Source of the DNA: Limnomonas spitsbergensis
Lineage: Eukaryota > Chlorophyta > Chlorophyceae > Chlamydomonadales
Direction: 5' to 3'
Length of the DNA stretch: 64,000 nt
Assembly (NCBI GenBank): GCA_037349105.1
Contig: JAYJMM010000106.1
Span: 2,418,001-2,482,000 of the forward strand
A model generated the notes under the pieces. The model ran no database searches and had not been told where the DNA came from. It worked only from the letters and a program-made list of their open reading frames with translations. The first letter of the stretch is position 1, and the number at the start of each line of letters is the position of its first letter. Of this stretch, positions 45,001 to 57,000 are shown in pieces. A program made the position numbers and the translations under genes.

Positions 45001-48000
45001 ATTTATGTAATTATTTTCCAGAGAGGAGGAGGGAACATTACTCAGGGTTTAGAGGGTAGGTGTCAAGCGTGTACCAGAGGGAAAGCGGGGAAAGTTTGTG
45101 AAAAAGGTTGGTGGGAAACAACAAGCGGACGGGCCCTCGCTGACCCGCACTTGCAGTCGAGCAGGAAACAGGATCAACATCGTCAGGCAGGCAATGAAGG
45201 CCATCCTAGGCAGGCAGGAAACGGGGACACTCGATGACCCTCAACATTGTCAGGCAGGCAATGAAGGCATTCCTAGGCAGGCAGGAAACAGGGACACTCG
45301 AGGACCCTCAACATTGTCAGGCAGGCAATGAAGGCATTCCTAGGCAGGCCGGAAACCAGCACCCCCCAGGCCCCCTCACCCCAAGGCTGATCCTCCTGTC
45401 CTGCCCGCTGTAGATGACGGCGTAGACCGTGAACAGGGCCGTGTACAACGAGTACACGATGGCCCGGATGAACAGCCGCTTGCGCCCATAAAGTTGCCAC
45501 TTGTGCGCAATGACGGCGCGGACTGTGGGCGTACCAAACGCCTGTTCATAGCGGTTAAGGGTCGAGGGTTCAGGGTGGAGGGCGGGAAGTTAGCTATGAA
45601 AGGATTAGGGCTTTGAGGTTTTTGGTGGGCGTACCGAAGGCCTGTTCATAGAGGTCAAGGGTGAAGGGTGAAGGGTCAAGGGCGGGAAGTTTGCTATGCA
45701 AGGGTTAGGGCTTTGAGGTCGACAGCAAGCCAACGCGAGGGTTTACAAAGGCATCAGATTCAAAACCACAAGGAGCCCATCCAGCAGCCCAACACGGACG
45801 CTCTCACGGCGGTGGCGTCTGTCCGAGAGGGAGCAGGATCAGGTTCACATGATGGGAACATCAACCAAAACCAACCGTAATGTGCATGCATGAAAGTAAA
45901 AGCCATCCCTTGCACGCAACATCGTGCCAACTAAACAAAAGAGCCCTCTCCGATGCGTGTCACGACATCACCGCCCCATACCGCCGGAAAACTTCCTTTG
46001 CCACCAGGAGTTTGGTTGGTTTGGTTTGGTTGGTTCTGTGCACTCCACATGCCGGTATGTGTGTCATCTTTGGGTGAAGTGTGAAACACACGCGGACCAT
46101 AATGTTTGACTCGAGCTTTCATATTGTGCAGGTTTAAGTTTAGTGTTAAGGGTTCACCTTGACCCAGGTCACACTTCCCCCACACTTCCCTTCCGGAGAT
46201 GTTCTCCCCAGGCCACACTTCCCTTCAGGAGATGTTCCCCCCAGGTCACACTTCCCCTACACTTCCCTTCTGGAGATGCCCCCCCAGGTCACACTTCCCC
46301 TACACTTCCCTTCTGGAGATGTTCTCCCCTTATGTCACACTTCACCTACACTTCCCTTCTGGAGATGTTCCCCCCAGGTCACACTTCCCCTTCACTTCCC
46401 TTCTGGATATGCCCCCCCCCCCCCCCCCCCCCCCAGGTCACATTTCCCCTACATTTTCCTTCTGGAGATGTTCCCCCCAGGTCACACTTCCCCCACACTT
46501 TCCTGCTGGAGATGGTTCTCCCCCCCAGTAAGTTAAGAGCATGAGATTCACCTTGACCGGTACGTTGGACTCCACACTTTGCAGGGTGCAGGGTTTGGGC
46601 GTGAGGTATGGGATTCACCTTGACCGGTACGTTGGACTCCACCAGCGTGTGCAGAAGGCTCTCCTTCCCGATGGCACACGCAAACGGCAGCCGTGCCATG
46701 GTTGCTTCCACGTGTGCGTACGCCTCTGCGCCGGCGTCCTTGCTGTCGTTGAGCTTCAGGTGGCTCTGCCATAGGGCCCTCACGTTTGTGAAGAAGGGGG
46801 CGGTACGGATGACGGAGCTGGGGTGTGCAGGGAGGACGGGGTGGTGGGAATATTGGATATCAGAGCGCTCAGGGAGGTGAAGAAGGGGGCGGTGTGGATG
46901 ACGGAGCTGCGGTGTGCGAGGTGGGGGGGGCAGATACTGGACGTCAGTTTGGGGCAGGAATGTATTGTAGGGTGTACATGTTGTACAGTCATGTTGGTGA
47001 AGAAGGGAGCGGTGCGGATGACGGAGCTGTGGTGTGTGGGGGAGGGGGCAGGCAAACAGAGGATGTCAGAATGGGGCAGGCAGACAGGTGGTGTTGAAGG
47101 ACCGGTTCAAAGGTAGAGCAGCGGGGTGTGAGGGGGGTGGTGGGATATGTTTCTAGCCGAGGAAGTGTAAAGATTAAGTGTATAAGATTGGGAAGTGTAT
47201 AAGAAGGTTAAGTGTATAAGATTGGGGGTGGCTTGGATGATAGGGGTGCGGCTTGACAGGGCATGCATCTGATAGAAACTGCGGGTGTGTGACGGAGCTG
47301 TATGGGCCTGGTGTACAAAGAGGGCGGTATCAATGACAGAGCTATAGGGTGCGAGCAGGGTGCATTCGTGCCGATACAGGGAATCAGACCATTGGGCAGA
47401 AAGGCATGCGGTGTGAGGAGCACGGAGCTGCAGGGTGCAAGGGAGGGGGGGGGGGGGGGGGCAGCTATATGACATCAGCACAGGGCAGCAAGACAAGCAG
47501 CCTCAAGGCCTTGGGGGCTGAGGGCTTAAGGAAGTTTGGGTTGCGGGTTGATGGGTGTTAGGGTTTGCAGTTTAAGGGTGTTATAACTAATCGTTTAAGA
47601 GTAATAGGGTAGAGGTGTTACGGTTAAGGATGTTAAAGTTTAAGAGTGTTAGGGTTTAGGGTTAAGTGCTGGACTTTGCAGGTCAGTGATGACTTGAACC
47701 GGGACCTCTCAGGGTTAAGGGGTTCTGGGTTAGGGGTCAGGGGTCAGGGGTTAGGGGTTAGGGGTGAAGGGCTTAGAGATTATGGTGAAGGGGTTAGGTT
47801 GTAGTGCATTACTCACTTTTGTAGGTCCGTGATCACTTGCACCGGAACCTCCAAGTCGCCGACCTTCTGCAGGGAGAGCCCAGCCAGGAAGCCGTAGCAC
47901 ATGTACGGGTAGCGCACCGCCAGACTGGGGATCATGTCGGTAATGGCGTGGTAGCTGCCCCACGATACCTTATTTGCGGCAGCGGCGTCCAGAAGGACCT

Positions 48001-51000
48001 GCAGGATTGGAGGCGTGCATTTCAGGAGAGTTCACGAGAGGAGGCACGGAATTGAGGGGGGCACGTGGGAGGAGGCACGGAATTGAGGGGGGCACGTGGG
48101 AAGAGGCACGGAATTGAGGGGGGCACGTGGGAGGAGGCACGGAATTGAGGGGGGGACGTGGGAGGAGGCACGGAATTGAGGGGGGCACGTGGGAGGAGGC
48201 ACGGAATTGAGGGGGGGACGTGGGAGGAGGCACAGAATTGAGGGGGGCACGTGAGAGGAGGCACGGAAACGACAGGGGTGCATGGGAGGAGGCATGGAAT
48301 TGAGGGGGGCACGTGGGAGGAGGCACGGAATTGAGGGGGGCGCATGAGAGGAGGCACGGAATTGAGGGGGGCACGTGGGAGGAGGCACGGAAACGACAGG
48401 GGTGCATGGGAGGAGGCATGGAATTGAGGGGGGCGCATGAGAGGAGGCACGGAATTGAGGGGGGCACGTGGGAGGAGGCACGGAAACGACAGGGGTGCAT
48501 GGGAGGAGGCATGGAATTGAGGGGGGCGCATGAGAGGAGGCACGGAATTGAGGGGGGCACGTGGGAGGAGGCACGGAATTGAGGGGGGCACGTGGGAGGA
48601 GGCACGGAAACGACAGGGGTGCATGGGAGGAGGCATGGAATTGAGGGGGGCGCATGAGAGGAGGCACGGAAACGACAGGGGTGCATGGGAGGAGGCATGG
48701 AATTGAGGGGGGCCTACGAGCAGGGGGGCAGGGGCATAGGGGGGCGCGTGGGAGGAGGCACATAATTGAGGGGGGGCGCATGAGAGAAGACACGTGATTG
48801 AGTTTTCCATCACCGCTTAGACACAATCTGACGACTAGGACATCACGGCTCAGGGTTCTTGTTTTACCTCATCTCACTAGCCAAGTTGGACACATTAAGA
48901 CAAGTGGAGGGTTGAGGGTTTCCAACCGCTCCCATCCGTGTTTCTTTTTTCGTGACTCAGCTACATGTCAGCTACACTCCAGCCTCTGGCCAGGGGGCCC
49001 ATTTGCGGCCAGCTATGCTGCTTTGGCCACCAGTCGTGAGCCGGTCCAGGTTTGGTCCCAATCGGGCCTTTGGCAGCCGCGGGGCGGCCTTTGGAAGGTA
49101 GAGTCATGGCTGAAAAACAACCATTGGATCCCATACAACACACTGCGGCGACTTGGACATCAGGGTTCAGGGTTTTGTTCTTACCGGTAAGAATCTCACT
49201 TGGACAACTACCATACATTTGCTTTGCCTTCCCTCATAATTAACATTGATTGGGGTTGAGAGATCCATGCATATACTGACCGATGCCAGTCTTCACTCAG
49301 AAATTAAGAGTTTAGGTCGAGAATTTGCTTTGAGGGCAGCATAAAAAGAAATCGTCATATCTTACCCATGAGGTAAATCAAAATCTACGGTAGGTCGATT
49401 AGAGGGCTCGGGTATTTGGTTTAGGGTCAATAGTTTTCAATTGTTCCTACCTGGACACACTCTGATGACTTTGAGTTCAGAGCGAGCGCCAGCGAGTTGT
49501 TGAGGATCAGCTCCATGTGGTCTGCGCTGCGTTTCTCCGTGAACAGCTCCACCGCCACCTTCTTGATCTGCTGGCTGAACGACTTCTGATGCCCACCCAC
49601 TGCGACAGGGGGGGAGGGGGGCGCGGGGATGTCAGCGAAAATATCATGCAAACTTGTATGGCAAATGTCAGCAAGCTTTTGTGTGGACAGATGAACTAGG
49701 CTATCCTCTTGATCTGCTGGCTGAATTGCTTTTACAACTCACTGCGGTGGGCAGACAAGGGAGCGGATGCGAGGATATGAGAACCAACTCAGCCCTCTAT
49801 TTTAATGACACATTAGGGTTCAGGTTCAGGGCTTGGGCTCTGGGTTGTTAGCTCTAGACTTTTGTTAAGGGGGGCTGCGCATTGGACAGGACCCAAAGTC
49901 CAAGTCAAGCTCCACTGGAAATAAGGCGAAATCCACACTAAGACCCCGGCTTAGAACCGAGTCGATCTATAACTCGAATTGGGCTACGATTTGAATTCAG
50001 CCAAACATCGTCGGTTTGGACTTTGCAGGCAAAGGGTTAAGGCCCACTCACAGAAGCTTTCGCTGCCGTCTTGTCGATTCTTGTTCGTGATCGACTTCCC
50101 GGTGAAGAACGACATGACACGTGCGACGGACTTGTCGCCGAAGTCGCCGTAGGCGTCGCTCGCGACCGGGTCATTACGGTGAAACTTCACACTTGTGTGG
50201 ATCAGGTACGGTACCGCGCTGATCAGGCCGAACGTTCCCGCGCCCTCTTGCACGCTGTTAAGCACGCAGGCCGCGACTGACGCGTCGCCCTTGCTCATCG
50301 CATGGTTGATGATGGACCAGCCCTGCGCATCCTGGACGTTGGAGAGCGTCGGGTACTGCAGAGACAGCTTCATGTACAGTAGCGCTGCCACCTGCGAAGG
50401 GGACAGTGTTAGGATGGGAGGGGAGGAGGGGACAGTGTCACTATAGTAGGGGAGGGGGGGGCAGTGACAGGATAGGAGAGGAGGGGGGGGCAGTGTCAGG
50501 ATCGGAGTCAGGGTCAAGACCGTCGTGGAACCCGTGTTAGGATATGCATCAGAGTCAGGATCATTGTCATGATGAAGATCAGTGTCAGGATCGGAGGCTG
50601 GATCAGGATCTGCAACAGGATCCTAGGCAGGATCAGGTTGTGTGCCTGGGTCAGTGGCGGGATCCGTGTCCGGATCTGTGCTAGGATCTATGGCTGGATC
50701 AGGTTATGTGTCTGGGTCAGTGGCGGGATCCATGTTGGAGCCTTGTTAGGATCTATGGCAGGATCAGGGCCTGTGTCAGGATCCTTAACATGAACCCTAC
50801 TGTATACCTCACTCTTGAGCTGTTGAGCATGCAATATATGGGTCAAATTTGAAAGAATAGAGTTCTAAATAAGTCTCTCTGCCCAGCACCGCCCCGTACA
50901 CATTAGACACACCTGCGGCTCCCTAATTCCAGCCAGTAGTAGAGGGACGACGGCTCAAGGATATCGCGCGTGGCTTTCAGGGTCAAGGTTTAGGCTTACC

Positions 51001-54000
51001 ACCACCCTGCCCCAACCCACCCCGCTACACACGCACCTGTGGCTCCCGCGATGCCAGCCAGTTGTAGAGGAACGACGGTTCCGGGATCTCCCGCGTCGCC
51101 GTCGGAATGTTCACCACCGACAGCGTGCCCGTGTTCGAACCGCTCGCCACGTACAGCCCCATTGGGCTCATCGCGACGCACGTCAGCGGCCCCGCCTTTA
51201 TCGGGAACTTGTGCAGCGGCGCCGACGACTCCGAGTCCCAGATCGCAATTACGCTGTCCTCGCCGCACGTGACCAGACGCCGGCAGTCAGCCGACCAGCT
51301 CACACTCGTGACCTTCAATGTGTCAATGTGTGCATTTCGGTCATGTTCAGGATAGTTTCCACGGTAATACCACAATCCATCACAACCCCGCCAGAAGTCC
51401 AATACTCAGTCCGCTTTTCGCATGCGGCGTATATTGCATGCTGGTGATAAACCTCACCCCACCCCCCGGCCACGCCCACCCCCGGCAGCCCGTACCCGAC
51501 GCATTTTATTTTGTGTACACGGCTGTCTCACTGTTCGATTGGAAGGCCATGATTGTCATACTGCTTTATTACCCCCCCCCCCCCCAAACACAAGACTCAC
51601 CTTGCCCTTGTGAGCACCAGTGATCATAAACCACTGGCAGCCGACCATCGCGCTCCAGATCATGACGTTGCCGTTACTTTCGGTTACTGCAATCTTCGTG
51701 CCATCGGGGCTGAAGGCGCAGGACAGCGGGCTGGACTCAATGGCGGCGGTCAGAGAGACCAGCTCCATGCCCATGTCCACGTCCCAAATGGCGACCTAGG
51801 GGGTGAGAGGGGCAGGAGAGAGGGGAGGTGTGTGTCATTGAAAAAAGAAGAACAGGTCAGCGGGCTGGACTCCCTAATCAATCAACATGATTCCATACCC
51901 ATAAAGCGACATAGGGGATCGGAAGTAGTGAGGTGTCCAAGAGCAGAGCTGGGCTCGCTGCACCAGGCTGGTCCGATCGTAGGCTGTGATGTAAGTGAGG
52001 TGTACATTCATTTCAGCTACATCGGCCTATAAGTCAAGGCAGCGGAATCACCCTTCACTAGACAGTGACATGGTAGCACAATCCGGCTGAACCTGTGCCG
52101 TATCGAGCCGTATCATGCTGTATCGTGCTACCATGGACAGTGATCGAGTAATGCCCACCTTGTTATCTGCCGCCACCAAGGGTTAAGGGTTTGTAACCCT
52201 AGACCCTGAACCCTAATCAACCTTCACTAGACAGTGATGAGTAATGCCCACCTTGTTATCTGCCCCCACCAAGGGTTTGGGGTTTGTAACCCTTAACCCT
52301 AAACCCTAATTAACCTTCACTAGACAGTGATGAGTAATGCCCACCTTGTTATCCGCCCCCACCGAGGGTTAAGGGTTTGTAGCCCTTAACCCTAAACCCT
52401 AATCAACCTTCACTAGACAGTGATGAGTAATGCCCACCTTGTTATCCGCCCCCACCGAGGCGATTGTTAGGCCGTCCGAGGAGATGCTGACGCTGAGCAC
52501 CGCCTTTGCGTGCGCCAGCGGCAGTGTCTGCACAACGTGGCCGGTGTCCTGCTCCCAGATGCTGATCATGCCGTGAACGTCGCCAGAGACCACGCGCGCA
52601 CCCTGTACGGCAGTTTTTTCTTAGTGAGTGGTATACCACTATCACCTACAGTTCAGCTACACTGTGGCCCCTTGCCACAAACCCCTGGTCTGGCCAGCCC
52701 TGCTGCTTGGGCTACCGGCCGGAGGCCGGTCCAGGTGTGAATCGGCCCAGGCGTGGCCTTGGGGCAGCCCAGCAAAGGTGGTCCGGTACCCACTAAAATA
52801 AACACTGCTGCACGGGCAAGAGCGGGAGGTTGGACAGTCATCTCCTATTTGCGTTTTTAGGACATGTTTCAGCTTGCACCCTGCACGGGCTCACACCCTG
52901 CACGGGCTTGCACCCTGCTCGGGCTCGCACCCTGCACGGGCTCGCACCCTGCACGGGCTTGCACCCTGCACGGGCAAGAGCGGGAAGTTGGACAGTCGTC
53001 TCCTATTTGTGGTTTGTAGGATATGTTTCAGCTTGCACCCTGCATGCGCACACCCTGCACAAGCAAGAGGGGGAGGTTGAACAGTCGTCTCCTATTTGCA
53101 GGTTTGTAGGGATTTGTTTCGGCATATTTCGCTGGTTTCCAATTAGTTCGATCTGACTGGCCCTTTCGAAAAACGCTTTGGGTTGCGTCAGCTTGGGACA
53201 AGAACAACAGAAGGGAGAAAGAGGAATGCATTGGGGGAAGACAGGCGGCGACAAAGAGGTCCTAGTTCCTATTGATCACCTATCAAGCTATGTCTCACCT
53301 CGACCGCCAGGTCGCAGCACCCAACCGCAACGAAGTGTCCGCTGTAGATGCGCGTCGGCGTCTTGGTCCGCCAGTCCCAAAGGATCACTTTGGCATCCGC
53401 GCCGGACGAGAGGATCTCTCGGTTGTCGTGGCTCAGGCGCACGCAGCGACAGGGCCCGTTGAAGTGGGCCGCGATGACCTCCAGAGTCTCATTGTGAACC
53501 ACATCGTATACCACGATATTGCCATCCTGCAGGGGGGGGGTTAAGGCTGAGCTTTGAGTACATAGCAAAGTTGCAGTGGGCCACTACGAGTCGTGCCACG
53601 TTGTGACCCACATTGGCATCCACATTGTGCACAACAATGTTGCCGTCATGAGGTTGGGTGGGGGGGGAGAGGTTGAAGCTACGCAAGTACCGTATCCTTA
53701 TTTCTTGCCATTTTGTGACAGGGGGGGAGGGGGAGGGGGAGGGATGAGAATACTGCATATTGGTATATGACAATGTAGCCATCCTGGGGTATAGGGTTAA
53801 GTAAACAGCACTGTTGTCATCCAGCATGTGCATGGGACGGAAGTGGGCAGGCCAGACAGTAATGGCAGAGCTAAGGAGCTTCATCAAGAAGGCAGAAACA
53901 AAACCAGGAATTGCAGGGTCAACGCTGGTGAGTGATCTTACAATGTCACTTTGTGATCAGCAAGTGGAGGCGCTTGTCATAATGATTGATCTGAAAATGC

Positions 54001-57000
54001 CATTGGTGTGATCAGGACACACACTATTACGCGGCGACGCCATCCTCAGCTGCCGATGAGGGCCCCATGCGCACACGGGCTGGTATTTTGTGTTAGCGTC
54101 TCACGTTTTCTAGGGTTCGGCGGCAGGACCACACCTTGTAAATTCCAAGCAAAAGATGCCTCACCTGGGTCCCCATAACGCAGATGCGGTCATCAAAGCT
54201 GAAGTCGCAGCTGGTGATGGCGTCGTGCGTGGTGTGGAACTTGTCAGGGGCCGTGTTGCCAGTGGCACTCCAGACGATGATACCCCTGCGAAATTCAAAT
54301 TCAAATACAGACAGTCGGAGAAAGGCGGTTCAGCTTGGGAAGGCTCGCGGTATATGCGGCGCTGATTTGTTTACAGGAGGATTTGCTTACTTTGTATGTT
54401 AGGGGGTGTTTCAGCTACAATCATGGAAATGGACACACGGGGCCTGCCCCACATTTCTGTGAAGGGTGAACCAAAACCACAACTGAAACGAAAGTGTGGA
54501 CAAATACTGATGTGTGCACGACAAGAAACGCTTAGGGCCTTCCGACTTTGCTGTTGGACGCCAGCACGGGATTCCTCGCTGGGCTGCAACAGGATTGCAC
54601 CCAAATACATAAATCAATAGCACAGCAGTCCTGATAACACAACAGTCCTGATAAGTACAGGACCCGGTACTTGTCATGATTTAACTTGCCTGTGGTTGGA
54701 TCCGCACGATATGAGTCGCGTTTCCGAAAGGAAATAGGAGCGCAGCGCGGGATCCTCGGCCGCAACCATGTCATAAACCACGGTCTCAGACTCGGGGTCG
54801 AAGAGGACCGTACCGCTATGCGCGACCGTCGTGCGGTACACGTGCGGCTTCTTGTCCTGAAACGCTCCGTTCTCCTCGCGATCCACAACGAAGTCGTAAG
54901 TGCGGATCTGAAGAGGAGGCAAACACGATTTAGTCGAAATGCCACGGCAACTACCAGTACCGTTGCGGCATAAACGGTGCGGCTCTGATAATGATTCGAA
55001 CAGGTGTTGGTTGATGCTAGCTGGCCCTCCATCTTTGGGACAGGAGTCTGGAAGAACAAAACTTGCAGCGAATTTCACGTCGTTGCAGCACTGCGCGAAT
55101 TTCACGTTGTTACGCCAGCACTGCGTGAAAGAACTAACGACAGCACTGACCTTTATTGTCGACGACACGTCCCACACAATGGCCTGACGGTTGCAAACCG
55201 TTGTGAGTCGCGTCGTGTCCTGGCTGAACATGACGCTTCGCACGCTAGCGCTATTGTTGCAAAGTTCACATAGCATCTCGCGCGTCTCCAAATTGTAGAT
55301 CGTCGTCGTGCCCATGAAGGTGCCGACCGCGAGCAGGTTGCCGACGTAATCGAATGTGCAGCAGGTCGCGGGGCTGTCGCCCTCGAGCACCGTCGAAATT
55401 GAGCCCGAGACTGCGTTCCAGAGGATGACACAGCCGTCCGAGCAGCAGCCCGCGATCAACTTGCTGTTTGGCGACCACACAAAGTCGGTGACGCGCGCGA
55501 TGTTGCTCCTTAGAATCGTCTTGGACTTTCGGTCTGCGCAAGGTTCACGAAGGTCCACATAAGCATGTTAAAGAATCAAAATCAGTAACACAAAAATAAA
55601 AAAACATTTTATTTCGACAATTTGCTGTTATGAACAACACCACAGAAATAGGAAAAAGGCTTTTGCTCGTACTGTTGGTCATGAAGTGGTGAATGTCCAC
55701 GGCCTTGACGGTAAAAGCCCAATTTTGGCCCTAAGCCCTGAACCCTCACTAGTGCTGACAGCCGAAAGGGTTAACTTTTTTGTTTTGAAGGGGTAGGGCC
55801 TTCAGGATACTTGTGCAGTTGGACGGACGGACGGACGGACAGACGGACTGGATATGGGCAGACGGATACCTTCATGCTAGAGACAGCACTCGTGTACAGG
55901 CAGATCACTAGATAGTGTCACCCCATGGCCTACTGGGTTAAAATGCTGTTTGGACTCTGAATCATAAACCCTCACTTGTGCTGTTGGTCATGAAGAGGTA
56001 GATCTTGCCGTCGGCGCTGACCGCCGCAATCCGCTCGTCGTCCGGGGAGAAGGCCACAGAAATGAAGGGCTCGTCATCCCCCACAAAGCAATTGACCTGA
56101 AGATGCAAGGGGTTGAGGTTAGGGAGCAGGGGACACAATACAGGAGTGAGCGGGGATAGGCCAGGAAACTTTTGTTTAGGGGTTCAAGGTTAAGGGTTAA
56201 GGAGAGAATTGGGAAAAGGCGAAAGGTAGAGATTTAGAAGAAAAGGCAGCATCCAGATAAACAAAATGAGGGAGCATGGTGCCTGCACTCAGCTCTCCAA
56301 GAGGCAAACCAGAAAAGAGCCCCCTGCCTTTTGGCTTTCGAAAATAAAAAGGGAGGAGAGATAGAGAGCCACCTGAAATCTGAAACATATCAAATTGCAG
56401 ACATTTGAAACAGGGAACGCCTTTTTTCCATCCTACCTGCTTGCCCGTGTCCATGGACAGGTGCGCGACCCTCCCATCAGCCCCGACCGACGCAAGCTCC
56501 TGCAGCGAGTTGAAAGCAAGGCACTCCACGCGCCCAGCATGGTGGGAGTGCTCCCACAGCAGCTCGCGCTGCTCGACGTCCCACATCATGACGCTTCCGG
56601 TGTTGGTGCCGGACACGAGCAGCTTCTCATCGATCGACATGGACACGCAGCTAATGACATCGGAGAACCTGGCGGGGTCAAGGTAGAGGGATCAGAGTTT
56701 ACGGTTTAGGCTTGAGCCTCTACGGTTCAGACTTATAACTTACGGGTTTAGGGTTATAGGGATCAGGGGGTCAGGATTGAGGGTTTAGGGTTATAGGCTT
56801 CTAGAGTTTTGGGTTAAGGGTTCTAGGGATCAGTGGGTCAGGATTGAGGGTTAAGGGTTCTAGGGATTAGGGAGTCAGGATTGAGGGTTAAGGGTTCTAG
56901 GGATTAGGGGGTCAGGATTGAGGATTGCGTTCCCATACTACGGTAAATCACAGGATAACCTGGTTTATAATTGAGGGTTTAGGGCTTAGGGTAAACCACA

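Larger units (their letters stand above)
43107..45541 (-). other. six-helix channel domain (S1-S6 with pore)
   Basis: Pre-S1 VRAVIAHKWQLYGRKRLFIR and S1 AIVYSLYTALFTVYAVIYS are in exon 45,541-45,380. S2 (AAYLLFMELAQLRAIGLLLY) and S3 (NVLDLLTQIMMIICVVFSYA) are in 44,052-43,867. S4-like LIMIYIKLFFYGLGFEKTG, S5 DWAVLLLLVMVAFGTSLMIL, pore loop YTNFGSSLMMMWMMTLGSNY and S6 VFLFVTQVVLLNMLIALMFD are in 43,490-43,107. The LLNMLIALM motif of S6 and the KWQ.FGR-like pre-S1 are hallmarks of TRPV channels. S4 lacks the regular arginines of voltage sensors, so gating by ligand, temperature or mechanical force is more likely. The selectivity filter near MTLGSN is unusual. Confidence 0.8.

Noticed and set aside
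46159..46544. HTSPTLPF-type repeat proteins
   Set aside because: Translation of a C-rich intron tandem repeat in all three frames.
48022..48826. Pro/Cys/Ser-rich 240-264-codon minus frames
   Set aside because: Arise from a 31-bp minisatellite lying in a channel intron; three frames are open at once.
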